This document shows positions 35,239 through 48,947 of a DNA stretch of 64,000 nt, in pieces. Source of the DNA: Halocafeteria seosinensis. Its lineage: Eukaryota > Sar > Bigyra > Bicosoecida. Where the stretch lies: NCBI GenBank assembly GCA_001687465.1, contig LVLI01000304.1:1-64000 (forward strand). The letters run 5' to 3'. Within the stretch, counting starts at the first letter, position 1; every line of letters begins with the position of its first letter. A program made the position numbers and the translations under genes. Under the pieces are notes generated by a model. It did not search any database and was not told the origin of the DNA. It was given only the letters and a program-made list of their open reading frames with translations.

Positions 35239-35844
35239 GATTATTGTAGAAGCATTTTGACACCATATAAGATATAGCCAATTCCAGGACTTCTAGTATA
35301 CACTAAGGAGGTAACCGTATGGCATATGCTGACAGCGATGTTTTGTGAACTCCACACGTTCCTGTTACCAGACGTGCCACACAGGCTGTTGCTTCGGTTT
35401 TGCAGTGCCAAACAATTATTAGATGGTGGTAAAGCGCACAAAAAATTCCTCTCAAACAGAAGGGGAAGGAAGAACTTCGTTTGCAATATCAAGCAATCCG
35501 AAAAAGCAAACGCGGGAAAAAGACTATGCCTAGGCTTCTCTGCAAACCAACTGCAACAATGCTAATAGTCTTCATAAACTGGCAAAGAAGGCAGATGGGC
35601 AGATGAAACCAGTAGCATGCCACTGTAGTACACCAAGGTAAGCGTATGGAATATGTTCTGTTAGCTCAACTTGGGACGTGCAACTTGCAGCAGTTGTCAG
35701 CGTGTGTCGTCACCGACTCGTCAGTTGCTGCAACTGCAATTTAATGTTTAGAGAGCGGCCGTGGAGGAATAATGAGGAAAACAAGGTACTTGCTGGCTGT
35801 TTCATTCCCCGACACTGTTGTTAAAGAATAAAACCTACCATTTG
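35239..35844. other. Intergenic
   Basis: 606 bp between the nucleoside hydrolase start and the kinase stop (both minus strand). Short open frames are present but none has a domain or splice logic. Confidence 0.35.
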
Positions 35845-38462
35845 TCAACTACCATTATCTCTCCAATTACCGCTGTAGGAACGAAGTGGCGGCGATGGTG
35901 GGGGAGGCGCGGCTATCCGACCATCATCCACCGAAGTTTGATCGTGTCTGCGAGATGGAGATGTAAAGGCTTGCGATGTTCCAGTGCGGGGTGTGCTTTC
36001 TTCCTCGCCTTCAGAGTAGATAGTCTGCAGCGAGCGAGATGCAGGAGGCGACCTGTCCGCAAATAGCCTTGCCCTATGGGTGCCGGACTGTTTCGATGCA
36101 CTCGTGGAATGCTCTTGGGCTGGTGCCGTGAGCCGCAAGTCTAGCGTATCTTGGTAAGTAGTCGAAGAACTAGTACTGAGTTCTGTGCTCGTTGATGCCG
36201 GCTTCCGGTGGCCAGCGTTACTCTTCATCCGTGGAGAAACGCCACCCTGAGGTGAGACCTCCATACTATCCCCGTGAAGGTACCTTTGAAGGTTTTCTTC
36301 TGTCTCTTTCTGTTTTAGAAGCGTTCTCTGGAGTTTCCGGGCATTAGCCTTTTGAGCGTTTCGCGCTTCTTCCACAGACTGTTGTGCCTCCTGTAATTCG
36401 TCCAAGTTGTCTTCTTCCTCTGCTTCGTCAGCGGAGCCTACAGACCGTCGAAGTTTCCTCCGGCGATTCTTCGGATTCTTTTTCCGATGCAGGGACCAGC
36501 GATCTAATGTGGTAGTCCGAACAATGTTATCACCATTCCCGTCGGAAGGATTTAAGTGCTGATTCCGCATTGGATACCTACTCCTTGAAGATGAGGACTT
36601 CCGGATCGTCGTGTCATAGCATTCCTTAGAAGCCGTATCATGGCTATTAGCCTCTTTACTAACAGCGGTGTTTGCATTACTCTCCTCCGCTGGCGCCGGG
36701 ATATTTGTACTAGTCTCCTCAGAGGGCTTCGGGCTGGCACCGTAAAACGGTTGCTGTGCTTTTTTAGACTCCACTCCCTGTAATGGTACCCCTTCTTGTA
36801 CTCCATCATTTATTTTTTCGTCGGCAGCGGCGGCTTTATGTTCCAGCATAGATTCAACATCGTCATCCGGTTCAATCTGGATAGTAGTGTCTTTTCCTCC
36901 GGCTAAGCGCTCAATCGTTTCCATCCCCTGTTGCTGTTGGTGCTGCGCAGCGTTATGACTCCATCTTGTCCTCGTTATTCGCAACTCATTGTCTATCATT
37001 TGTTGCATCAATTGCAATACGTCAACGACCTCCGAAAAAGATGGTCGGTTATTTGGGTCATGCCGCCAAGCGCGGCTCATCAACTGGGCGTATTCCAATG
37101 GGCAGTACGCCGGAATAGGAGGGCGCAACCCTTCATTTGCAACAGCATAGGCTAAACCTAGTCCAGATCGATCAGGATAAGGATCCTCTCGAGTTAGTAT
37201 TTCCCATAATATAATTGCAAATGAGAAAACATCAGCTTTTTCATCATAAGCCTCTTGCCTGACGATCTCTGGCGCCATAGTAGCCGGCGTACCACAGTAC
37301 GTTTCCATCTGACCCATGGGTCTCATTTGTCTACTTAAACCAAAATCTGCGATTTTTACTGTGTAGTAATCGTCTAAAAGTAAATTGGTAGATTTCAGAT
37401 CCCTTTGAATGATCCCCGCCCGGCCATGCAAATAGTGCATCCCTCGCGCAATATCAGCCGCCAAATTAATGCGGGTGGACCAATTGATCTTTTGAGAAGA
37501 GTGAAGGTATGAATACACATCTCCCTTATTGCAGAGCTCCGTTACAAGACTCAGGTTGCCGGCAACTGGATTCATTACGGCGCCAATGAACACGAGCACT
37601 GTAGCACATCGTACGTTCCGTGGAACGTCAAAAAAAACTTGCAGGAGATAAGAGATAAATCCTTACCATTAGGATGCTGCATGGTTGACATAAGGTAAAT
37701 TTCGTCCCGAAATCTCTCCACCATTTCTTCATCGTTAAACCAATTTCCCAGAAGCTTCTTAATTGCTACCTGTGGAAACACGAGGGAGTGGCAAAATGGT
37801 TCAGCACCATGTTTCGCAGCAGCGAGGCTTACCTTCCGTCCTCTATAGTGCCCTTCATATACCTCCCCGACATTACCTTTCCCTATCAATTTGCCGAAAC
37901 GGAGTTCGCGAGGGTCAATTTGCCAGCTTTCCTGCATTCCTTGATCTCCAGCCTGAACCAAAGAGTACAGATATTTCCTGCTAATAAGGAACCATGGTCA
38001 CAGAAAACGTAATCCCACCGAATGTGGGCTTACCGTCCTAGATGGTGATATCCTCGAACCGTACTCCTCCAGGCCTCCCTGTTTCGACTTGCGAATGCCA
38101 GGAAGCAACTGTCGTAGGGAAACCCTATTCACCGAACGTGTAGTAAGCTGCAAAACAGTAACATCAAGAGTGTAGGGTGTCGTCAACTCGGACCATAGTT
38201 TGCTCGAGCAATTGCAGAGAGAATGACGCACCCAATAAACTGTGAATATCAGTGCTAAACCCACGGTTGCAAAGAAGTATACCGTCAGTGGAACGAACAG
38301 GTCATCACAGAGGTCCTCTTCGTCAGAAAGAGCCCTACCAGAGCCGGGTGAAGAGGCCGCATATCGCCTGTGGTACTCATTCTGGGCATGAATAGCTCCA
38401 CTTTGACCCGCCAACTCCCACCATGACGTGGAGATGTCCTGTTCCTCCATCACTGCTCCCAT
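35845..38462 (-). CDS. Membrane-anchored Raf-like (TKL) protein kinase with QRD motif
   Basis: Four exons (38034-38462, 37833-37952, 37667-37769, 35845-37598) encode 801 residues. Residues of about 55-78 form one membrane helix (LTVYFFATVGLALIFTVYWV). The kinase domain spans about 155-420: glycine loop GKLIGKGNVGEVYEG, ATP lysine in KVAIKKLLG, alpha-C Glu in RFRDEIYLM, catalytic loop IIQRDLKSTNLLLDD, Mg-binding ADFGLSR, and MAPEIV. Asp, Lys and Asn of the catalytic loop are kept, but the usual His of HRD is Gln (codon CAA). The DLKSTN motif and GTPATMAPEI segment place it in the TKL group, related to plant and protist Raf-like kinases. The C-terminal 380 residues are disordered and Ser/Thr-rich with a short coiled coil (LDELQEAQQSVEEARNAQ). 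Substrates are unknown; it presumably signals from a membrane. Confidence 0.85.
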
Positions 38463-38832
38463 TTATGTCTATCTCGCTCGGTTCTCCTCATGGCAGAGAC
38501 TGTCAGGAGGCTAATGCCATTGTTCAAAAGCCGTCCTCTATCACATTTCGTTAGCAAACCATGTTTGTATCGCAGCGATTCGCAAGCATCGAGTCTTACA
38601 TAACTTCAACTTAGGTTGCAATACGCGGAAAACAAAAGACACTGCCAAAACCGCGCCCCCTGAGGGCCCNCCTCCCCCTCGCCCATCAAGAAACTGTTAT
38701 GAACCTGGTATACAGACACTCAAAGGACATTTTTTTGGTTTTCCATGTAGATTGACTGTTTTGGACGCGAATATTTTCCTTCTCAAGCTATCTCTTCGTC
38801 AGTTTGCCGTATCGTCATACTTAATTGCGAAG
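38463..38832. promoter_or_regulatory. Shared upstream region, TKL kinase and UER
   Basis: 370 bp between divergent start codons. It contains one ambiguous base (n at 38670) inside a C-rich run (from about 38651), which marks a weak point of the assembly. Confidence 0.35.
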
Positions 38833-40156
38833 ATGAAGGTCCTTGTCATTGGGGGCCACTCGGGCTGGGTCGGCCAGAAGATGATGGAACTTCTTCCTGC
38901 CAAGGGTTTCGAAGCGAAGGCTGCGTCAACCAGAATGGAGAATCGTGAAACTTTAGCAAAGTAAGGGCTCTCAAGTGGAGCCGTCCCCGTAACGGGGCAT
39001 CTATCTACTTGTGTTTTGGGCTCTGCAGGGAAATTGATGACTATCAGCCAGATAGAGTCATTGTTGCGGCAGGACTGGTATGTATCATCCTTACACATCG
39101 ACCGATGTGTATGTTGATATCTAACTCATCCGGTATTTCCCTCCAGACTGGAAGACCAAATGTGGACTGGTGCGAAGACCACCGCGTCGAGGTGTTAAGG
39201 TAAGAGACTCCTCTCGCTGCCGCCTTCGTGAGGCATTTACACGACTCTGTCGGAAACGCAGAGCCAATGTGATTGGGACTTTGAATGTCTTTGACTTGTG
39301 CAACATTAGAGGAATTCACTGCACCTATTTTGGGACAGGATGCATCTACTCGTAAGTGCAGTCGCTGTCTCGTGGGTCTTACTCGAATGATTGGCCACAA
39401 TTTGCACATGGTTTATCAGGTACGACGATAAGCACACTCCTGAAAATCCTGTAACCGAAGAGGATCCTCCAAACTTTCAAGGCTCTTATTACTCCAAGAC
39501 GAAAGGCATGGTTGACCAGGTTAGTTATGGAATTCGACTCAAGGCTGCCTGTAGTGACATACGCTTCAGAGTTGGTCTTGCTATCAATGCAGTTAAGTAG
39601 AGACTACGATAATGTGCTGAACTTGAGACTGCGCATGCCGATTAGCGATGATCTCCACTCGCGAAGCATCGTTACTAAATTGCTCAAGTATGAGAAGGTA
39701 TGTTATTCCCTTAAGATTGTGCCCTCAGCTCAAGGTAAAACATTTCATACTCTGCAGGTGATTGATATCCCCAACTCAATGAGCGTACTTTCTGATCTGT
39801 TGCCAATTAGCGTACAACTATTGGAAGAAAAAGAAACCGGCACGTTCAATTTCACGAACCCTGGAGTAATTTCTCACAATGAGATTTTGAGCCTCTACAA
39901 GCAATATGTTGATCCTAGTTTCACTTGGGGAAACTTTTCGTTGGAAGAACAAGATAAGGTGAGTGCAACGAGGTACATTATCGTCTAGGATGACCTGACA
40001 CATTGGCGTACGCTCCCGTCTCAGATACTCAAGGCCGGTCGTTCGAACACTTCGCTTTCTGTTGAGAAACTTCAGAAGCGTGTGAAGACAGACATCCCTC
40101 CCATCAAGGATAGCGTGGCAAACGTATTGAAGAAAATAGGGGAAACCCGCAATTGA
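38833..40156 (+). CDS. UER1: UDP-4-keto-6-deoxyglucose 3,5-epimerase/4-reductase (UDP-L-rhamnose synthase)
   Basis: Converts UDP-4-keto-6-deoxy-D-glucose to UDP-L-rhamnose using NADPH. Eight exons: 38833-38960, 39029-39077, 39147-39199, 39262-39351, 39420-39519, 39593-39697, 39758-39958, 40025-40156, total 285 residues. It begins with a Rossmann nucleotide-binding loop (VLVIGGHSGWVGQ). AAGLTGRPNVDWCEDHRVEV, YFGTGCIYSYDD and EEDPPNFQGSYYSKTKGMV follow, the last holding the catalytic YxxxK. LRLRMPISDDL and NFTNPGVISHNEIL match plant UER1 and the C-terminal half of plant RHM enzymes closely. Length equals plant UER1 (about 300). The enzyme for the preceding step is the convergent neighbour (89 bp between stop codons). 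Confidence 0.92.
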
Positions 40157-40245
40157 CCAGCACGGTGTATACCATTTTGTTCCTTGGGGGCGCAGAGAGC
40201 TACACTGGAATGTACACAACAGTTCTGCTAACTTATCTACACGTC

Positions 40246-41692
<1,447 letters not shown>

Positions 41693-43443
41693 TTTACAGC
41701 GAGTCTAAACAGAAAGATGAATAACTAACGTATACACAGTGACGTAATACAATAGCAGAAGCTATGGATGGGAACCGTAAATCAATCCTTGATAGTCTAT
41801 AGAGAAGGGGTGTCGGTTACGGCCTGCAGCCTGCAGTTTTTGGGAAACTTACCGAGGTAGTCGCACCAGCGGTTTGGCAGCAACAAAGTTACACTTTCGT
41901 ACAACTACACATGCACACTAGAGTTTATATTCTGATTTTGTCAAAGCAAACGTATCCTGAAAGGTTGCGTATAAGTGTCATGGTTATCGATATGGACGCA
42001 ATACAATAACGCTGTCGTATGGGAACAGCGGCAGAATAACTTCCACTTCTGTCAACTGAGAAATTCACGGATGGGAGCTAACTGATGTAGGGAGCAGTAG
42101 AACTGAAAGATTCTTACTGGAATTACGTTGCGAGATGATTTCACTTGACATAATTCAACAATACCGATTCAAGGTGTGTTGAACTTTACACTGACTAGAC
42201 CACGAAGTTGCAACTTGCACCGACACTGAAATGCAGAATTCTGGCAAGGGGATAACCCTTGTTTCGCTTCTTCCATCCAACGCCGCAACATATCGGCAAT
42301 CCACCAGCTTCTCTCAAATGACGTACATTGTATTCATCAACTTCATTAGCGTGTGTGCTTTTGTGCTTCTTCTTTGCGCCCTCAATCACGTTGCGCGATC
42401 AGGATTCCGGAACAGCTCCGACTAACTCGAAGTAAAGATTGTTGTGGAAATGGTATCCTTGGGGTCGCGGGGCCCTCTTTCAGTTCCCTTTGCTGGAAAC
42501 TACAAAAATGGTGAGGGAGGCGCGTAAGCGTCGATCGTCTGACGGACACACGCTCTGTGTTTCATCGAGGATATTACGCGCTGTTGTCAAGAGGTAAATC
42601 CAGAGGAAACACTTTACAGGCTTCAAGGTTCTTCTCAGCACCTGGTTGCCACATCGTTTCCCGCGGCTGCGCTTCAAAGGCACACGTACATCGCCTTAAC
42701 TGCAGCTCCGTTCCTTGCCAGGCTCTAGCTACTCCCCAACAACGCAGCAGACTTTTTCTCTCCCTTCGGGAATACACCGACTCTCTTGCCCCCTGTTCTT
42801 CTTAGAGTATTAGCCCTACGGTCCTTGTGCATCGATAGAGACTGTAAAGACGCTATACTGGAGCCGAACTGTCGGTGGGTGTCTTCGTATTCATTTGCTT
42901 GCCCCCAAACAAAGTTTATAGCGGGAGGGAAGGTCAGGGCGCCACAAGATCGCGGTACGTACATTGGCCGTACAGAAACACTGTTTTTTTTTCAGCGGCT
43001 TGGAGAGAAGGGAGGGCGCTATTATCTGCAAAAGAGACTGTTGTTCTGGTGTCGCCCCGTGAAGATTTTGTACAAGATCTCTCGGTCGTCGAGGGAAAAC
43101 CTAAGCGTGTTTCTCACCTTTGCAACCGGCTTATTTCGTTATAAGGGTGTATTCCGGGAATAAATTTGCGGTATCAAATTCTCGACTTCCCAAAAATGTG
43201 ACTTTTTAACCAGGCTGTGTGTCTCGTCATTGGCTCTGCAGTTCCGTGTGCCGTCTCTGCTACTTTTGGAGGAAGCCAAGAGTTGTTTTGTTCAACCAGG
43301 GAGACACATTGCTCTTCCACGGTCTTAGACAGGGAAGAATTCTCACCACCAAAGGATGAGTATACAACGACCACTGTACATTCGTGGGAGGAAGCAATAC
43401 TAGGCGCTCCAGTTTTCTTAAAGGAAGCATTAACCCATACACT
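41693..43443. other. Long upstream region between dehydratase and B55, no gene assigned
   Basis: 1.75 kb between divergent genes. Besides the small membrane ORF at 42231-42425, plus-strand frames at 42509-43163 contain several possible exons with plausible GT and AG sites, but no combination gives a recognisable protein. A real but fast-evolving small gene here cannot be excluded. Confidence 0.3.
42231..42425 (+). CDS. Possible small single-pass membrane protein
   Basis: A 64-residue frame with a proper ATG. It has one strongly hydrophobic segment (TYIVFINFISVCAFVLLLCA) after a 30-residue polar N-terminus and a short polar tail. No family is recognised. It is the only membrane-type frame in a 1.75-kb gap. 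It could be a real small protein, an upstream exon, or chance. Confidence 0.3.
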   Translation: MQNSGKGITLVSLLPSNAATYRQSTSFSQMTYIVFINFISVCAFVLLLCALNHVARSGFRNSSD

Positions 43444-45250
43444 ATGGCTTCCGCCGCCGGATTGCCGTTGCGACGAAACCGAGATCCTCCCCAGCTGCGC
43501 TGGCGGCTGGGCAACGTGTTTGGAGAAGCTGGCTGTGCTGTAGAGGAAGTCCAAGAGGCCGACATTCTCTCCGCTCTCGAATTCGATCCCACAGGGAAGT
43601 ATTTAGCTACAGGGGACAAGGGTGGCCGAGTAGTACTTTTTCAACGAGAGAATGAAGAGGAAGAAGGGCAGCAAACTGGAGAGGATCTTAGCTCGCAGTT
43701 GAACAATGTTGAGGTATGCGTTATTTTCGAAATTTCTCGCTGCTAGAGAGCGTTGACGCTCTTTTCCTCCCAAGCCACAGATTACCAGCGATTCCAAAGT
43801 GGAAGGTCGCTCTGCTAGCGAAGCAGGAGAGAATGAAGGTCGTGTTAGCTCCTCATCCCCCGCTCTCTACACTTTCTATGCTGAGTTCCAATCGCATGAA
43901 CCAGAGTTCGATTACTTAAAGTCGGTGGAAATAGAGGAGAAGATCAACCAAATATGCTGGTGTCCTAGCTATAACGATGCGTTATATTTGCTTACAACAA
44001 ATGGTAAGCCTGTTCGAGTACAGCACTTAGACGAGCGTTCCATCGAAATACATCTTTGTGCTACATTTTGTTTTTCGCCGACAGATAAGACTATCAAACT
44101 GTGGAAAATACAAGAAAAACTAGCCCAACAGGCTGAGACATTCAATGTTCAACAGGGCAGATATGGGGGCCGTGTGCCGGTGGACAAGCTTAAAATACCC
44201 CGTCTGAGTGCACCAGAACGGACGGTAGCAGCGGTGCCGCGGCGATTGTACGCGAATGCTCACGCATACCACATTAACTCCATCTCGCTTAACAGTGACG
44301 GAATGACTTTCCTCAGTACTGATGACTTGCGAATTAACTTATGGAGCCTTGATGCGACCACTTGCAGCTTCAACATTGTGGACATTAAACCATCTGTTAT
44401 GGAGCTGCTAACCGAGGTGATTACGTCTGCGCAATTTCACCCTCGGCACTGCCACGTGTTTGCGTATTCTTCTTCCAGAGGCAGCATCAAATTAGGTGAT
44501 ATGCGTGAAAGAGCTTTATGTGACAAGCACGCAAAGGCTTACGAGGAAGCTGACGACGCGGCGTATAAAAATTATTTCGCTGAGATTACTGCTAGTGTAT
44601 CAGATATTCAGTTCAGTCCAGATGGTCTGCATCTCTTTTCTCGAGACTACTTGAACGTGAAAGTGTGGGATCTACGCATGGAAAACCGGCCGGTGCATAC
44701 CATTCCTGTACACGACTTCTTGGCACCAAACTTGTACAACTTATACGAGAACGACTGTATATTCGACAAGTTTGAGGTGTCGGTATCTCCGGATGGAGGC
44801 CACTTTGTTACCGGGTCTTACGGAGACAGGTTCTGCGTCTACGATTCCGCTGGTAAAACGGAATCTATTATGGAGCTCGGAAAGGTAGGACCTGTTGTGC
44901 CATCACCTCACTCCTCTATTACTGGCCGAACACCTGATCCTGATCTGCTAGATTATAGTCGGAAAGTACTGCACTGTAGTTGGCATCCGCATGCAGATTG
45001 TGTGGCTGTAGCTGGTCTCAACAATTTGTTTATCTACAATGCTGACCGGGTGGGAGGCCACCTGCCTTTGCCAGGTAGTACCGGAAGCGCCGCTCCAGAC
45101 TCAGTATACCGTCAGGAAACTGGTCCGGACTACCATATATCTTCTGATACCGCTGAAAGTGCGGGAGATCCCTTCGCCTCCTTTAAGCCCTCGAGCAACA
45201 GCATTGACTACTCGCGGAGGCACAACGCTGTGCGTAACGGCGATAGATAG
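43444..45250 (+). CDS. PPP2R2: Protein phosphatase 2A regulatory subunit B (B55), WD40
   Basis: B55 directs PP2A to its substrates, notably in mitotic exit. Exons: 43444-43713, 43781-44003, 44085-45250, total 552 residues. The sequence follows B55 from the first blade: [20 protein letters not shown], then [38 protein letters not shown] with [28 protein letters not shown] with [28 protein letters not shown], and [13 protein letters not shown]. The family end is reached at [20 protein letters not shown] (about residue 480). About 70 further residues, polar and Ser/Pro-rich, form a tail that typical B55 proteins lack. The second intron (44004-44084) is 81 nt, free of stops and in frame, so retention would add 27 residues inside a WD repeat. 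Confidence 0.92.
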
Positions 45251-45293
45251 TCTTTGCAAAAATAGTTTTACTATATTGATTGGTCTGCTTCGT

Positions 45294-46599
45294 TTACGTA
45301 GCTCCTGCGGCTGCTCGGAGGTGGACTAATTGCCGCCTTCTTTGCCATGAGAACTCCTTTCTCACTTCACTATTAAACTGGTACCGAGCTTTACTTTTAA
45401 ACGAGTCTTCATCCAGATTGCGCGATCGCTTCCTGCTTGTAGACGTTGGTAACCGGTTAGATATATCCGACAACGCTATTCGACGTTGAGCAACCGTAGT
45501 TTCCGTCCGATACGGAGAAGATTCCTCCAATATTGAGTCCATAACCCGCATCGCGGCGCTGTTGAAGGACCCGGCACTCCCTTCTTGATTAAACGAATAG
45601 CATCGACCCCATCCATGCTCTAACAGCAAGATGGCAATGCTGGTATAGTCTCTGAGTTTCTCCAAGTCTCTTTTAGAGGAGAAACAACTCCAGCATAAGC
45701 TCATCATATCAGTTCCAGCAGCGTCGGTAACATTCGGATCTGCCCCTGCATTCAACAATAAGTTCGTCGTACATGCTTGCCCAAGTCTGATAGCCGTGGC
45801 AAGCACTGTTTCTACCCGTAAGGGCCATTTCCTGGAGAGATCTCGAGCATGTTCGGGCCAGAAGCGCCTATTTACACCGCCATCCCTCCTGGAATAAGTT
45901 ACGCTAGACAACTTATGTATGATGTACGTAGTCGCTTGAGGGAAATTCAAAGAAATGGCGGCATGCAAGGGGGTCTTGGGGCCAGTATACAAACGCTGCG
46001 AAACAATGGAATTAGCAACGTTGTTTCGTGGTCACAGATCATCTTAACTTACTGATACTGTGTCAACTTTAGCCCCCGCTTCAACTAGAGTCTTAACCAG
46101 ATTGATCCGACGAGAATAAACCGCCCATAGAAGTATGGGCTTTTCCTTGATCTGTTGCAGACAAGTGTTTGGTTCTTGATTAGGTCTCTGCTCATGTGAA
46201 ATCATAGCTACATACAGTGCTGAATTCGGAGAGAAGAATGTCTCTGGTCGTCGGATTTCTTGACAATTCGAGAAAGCAATAGTAGGAGGGCTTCTCAATG
46301 GCTTCGGTAATTACATGCCGAATTGTCTGCGATACGTGTAGCAAAATTAACAAGGGAACAGCGTCTCCGCAGTCTCACGCGCGTACTTCCAACGACAGCG
46401 ACTTTCGTCGCTGTAATAATCTCGAGAGCTTCTCACTGTCATCGTTACGTATACACTCGTAAAATTCTGCCTCCGGATAGGAGTAATTCGGAGCCATTGT
46501 GGCACATTCTGGCCCAAATAGCTGCTGCAACTGAGCAGCGTCAAACACTGCTGCGAGAGCGGCGAAACTCCCCTCGCTTCCACTACACTCGTTTTGCAT
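45294..46599 (-). CDS. Ankyrin-repeat protein
   Basis: Three exons, about 46387-46599 (or 46379-46599), 46053-46301 (or 46053-46293) and 45294-45995; both choices for the first intron keep the frame and give 387 residues. Ankyrin-like units are seen in PILLWAVYSRRINLVKTLVE with AGAKVDTVS, in TPLHAAISLNFPQATTYIIH, and in TVLATAIRLGQACTTNLLLN with AGADPNVTD. The C-terminal 100 residues are basic with KR-rich stretches (TSRKRSRNL), which could be a nuclear signal. Function is unknown. The stop lies 43 bp from that of the convergent B55 gene. Confidence 0.7.
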
Positions 46600-47835
46600 A
46601 GTTTCTGCAGAGCAGCCAGCATCAAAGGGCTTGAATCGAGGAAATCAAGGTCATAGATACGTGATATTGTGTATGGAAACAACATGAAGCGAATAATAAG
46701 CAGAAGATGTAATTCAAATCATTTGAATTCTAGTCTTCTAACGGTCGTGCGGTGTTGTTCTTTGAATACGTGCACATAAACACTTGACTTACGGAACTTG
46801 CTACCACGATCGAGAATTCTTCTGATACATTCTCAAACAGGGAAGTACAATGCAGTTTGTAGAGCACAAGTAGGTCTTACAGTCTCTGGCCCTCACTAAC
46901 GAACTTCACACAATGTTTACTTACAGACTGTGTACAACTTGTACTTGTACAATTGTACAATGTGACAAGTCTTTGCAGCCACCCCGAAGTTCGCACTTCT
47001 GAAGGGGAGCCAATGAGTGACTGATTGGCCCGGTAAAATTAATTTGACTCTACAATGGGCAGGATGGATAGCTCTAGGTTTGTACGATACGGGTTGTCAA
47101 TACCCTATCGTCGTCCAACTGTAACACACGAGAACCAAGTACCATGGTATCATTTATCGCATTCCTCTTTGATTCATGCAAACTTTGTAGTGCAATTTTC
47201 AGTCTGTATCTGGAAAATTGAGAGATGGAATGTACCATACTCCAGGTATATGTTCTTCGCTGTCGAGTGTTAGACATGATGGACATCATTAGGCTGATGA
47301 ACCAGGTTCATCGGTCATTTCCAGACTGAACTTCTCCAGTTGGATGTCGCTGATCCATTGCATCGCGCTTCAATTGTCCCAATCTTGGAGAAAGAACAAA
47401 AGGGAAGCAAGCTGCAGTCTATAGGAGTTCATCCTTGCACAAGCACACAGTCGGTGGTAGTTAGCTTCCGGCTCTTCACGTTGGTAGTATACAACTTCGT
47501 AGTGAACGGAGATTTACCGAACTTCACTGCAGGTTCGTTATCGCTTCGATCAAGTTTTTCATTGCTCCAGGGTGCATGCGCATACATGCATTTCAGCACG
47601 ATACACGGTTGTAGTTCTACCGCGAAGCCTGTGAAGGTATCTTCACAAGAGGATGAGTTTGTACTATTACCATTAGCATATGGCATGCAACCTGAATGAT
47701 TCAAGCTCATGTGATGTTATTCTTACCTCGTATATCCTACAGTATCAACGTTTACCCTAGCATAGTTCCAAGCCATCATTGTTGCGTTCAGCAAGCTGTG
47801 ACACACAGCATCCATTTCAATTTCATCGCTATACA
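46600..47835. other. Intergenic, no gene supported
   Basis: 1.2 kb between divergent genes. Short open frames on both strands (longest about 119 codons at 47340-47699) have no domain and lack splice logic. A palindromic AT-rich stretch lies near 46711-46730 and an imperfect hairpin (CCCCGAAGT with ACTTCTGAAGGGG) near 46980-47010. TGTACAA-type motifs recur at 46930-46960. Confidence 0.35.
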
Positions 47836-48722
47836 ATGGCAGCTGAGGAGAAACACGAGTCATTAGAGACGCATCACGAACGCGGAGAAAATGCACCTCG
47901 AAGAGAAGGGGCGCACGTAGATTCCTCAGCCTCTTCCTCATCCTGTGCAGCCGCAGGAGCCCCCGGCGGCAACAGAGGCTCGAGTCAGAAGCTGGAGATC
48001 GGGAAGACACAATATTATCCAGGACACTCATTCAGTCATGCTACAGAAGCTTCCCGAAAGAAGCGTGCACCTCCATTGGATGTCAGTACCGTCGAGAAGA
48101 GTATGTGGGGATACGTCGTTCTTGTGCTTTCAGCAGTCTTACGAGTAGGTATATGTGCCGTGCAGGTAAAGACAAGTGTACCAAGCGTGAGTCAACTCGC
48201 TTACTTGATCTCTGTAACTGCTTTCACTAATTGCTATTAAAGAATGTCGATGCAGTTTTGTCTAGAGTGCAGGGGTTCATTCAGCAGATGAGCACTGCCA
48301 ACGAGAATCTGCACCAGACAATTTCCAGCGAAGGCAGAGAGGCTGTCGATATTGAGGAAGTTGATGAGGGCCAGCAACACATTGAGATGGTAAGGTTAAC
48401 ATTGCTTCTTTCACTCAAGGTTTAACGGACTCGTAATTCGGAATCTACATCAAGTCCCTTGGCGGTTCAGGACATTCAATTCGCAGAAATGAACTCAGAC
48501 GCGGAGGCGGAAGATGAAGAGGAGGAGGAGGAGGAAGAAGGCAAGGAAGCAACTTCGAAGGATGTAAACGAACACACGGTAATTGGTGGATCTTCAAACA
48601 AAGATATTGGACATGATGAAGGTGACAAAACGTCCGACTCTAATGATACAATCAATGTAAATACAAGAATCTGTCAGCGTCGGTCTAAACAGAAACCAGT
48701 AATTGAGGAATGTGAAGCCTAG
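47836..48722 (+). CDS. NOPCHAP1-like snoRNP assembly chaperone
   Basis: Human NOPCHAP1 (C12orf45) bridges NOP58 to the R2TP/RUVBL machinery during box C/D snoRNP assembly. The core here reads VDAVLSRVQGFIQQM, STANENL, then VDIEEVDEGQQHIEMD and IQFAEMNSD, matching the human core (LDQVQTFLPQM, ANEKL, FNIENIDG, IQMDVALFEMN) in order and spacing. A polyacidic stretch (EDEEEEEEEEGK) and a basic C-terminus follow, as in the family. Clear exons are 48243-48389 and 48471-48722. The 5' part is ambiguous: either 47836-48081 joins 48243 directly (214 residues), or 47836-48100 plus a 53-nt exon at 48134-48186 (238 residues). The N-terminal 80 residues are disordered. Confidence 0.7.
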
Positions 48723-48947
48723 CAATAGAATGGTTTTCATGGTGAAAAGAATCCGCAGTACTCAGTGAATATTGGAAAGGACAAAACTAGGTTGACCCTG
48801 CCAGAGACGCCCGTATTTACCCCCAAGCCCTTGTTTGCTACTTCACGTTTCCCAAACTAAAATACTGAGGGCTCCAGACTGTGGTAGTGTAGCCGTACTG
48901 ACAAAAGTCCGTCTATTTTTGGTTACCGTTGTTCCTACAGGAATGAC

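Noticed and set aside
42509-43163. A possible multi-exon gene upstream of B55
   Set aside because: Several exon combinations can be drawn but they need very short introns and give no recognisable protein, so none is supported.
47340-47699. 119-codon open frame on the plus strand
   Set aside because: No domain, no splice partner, low-complexity composition and an overlapping minus-strand frame of similar length; likely chance.
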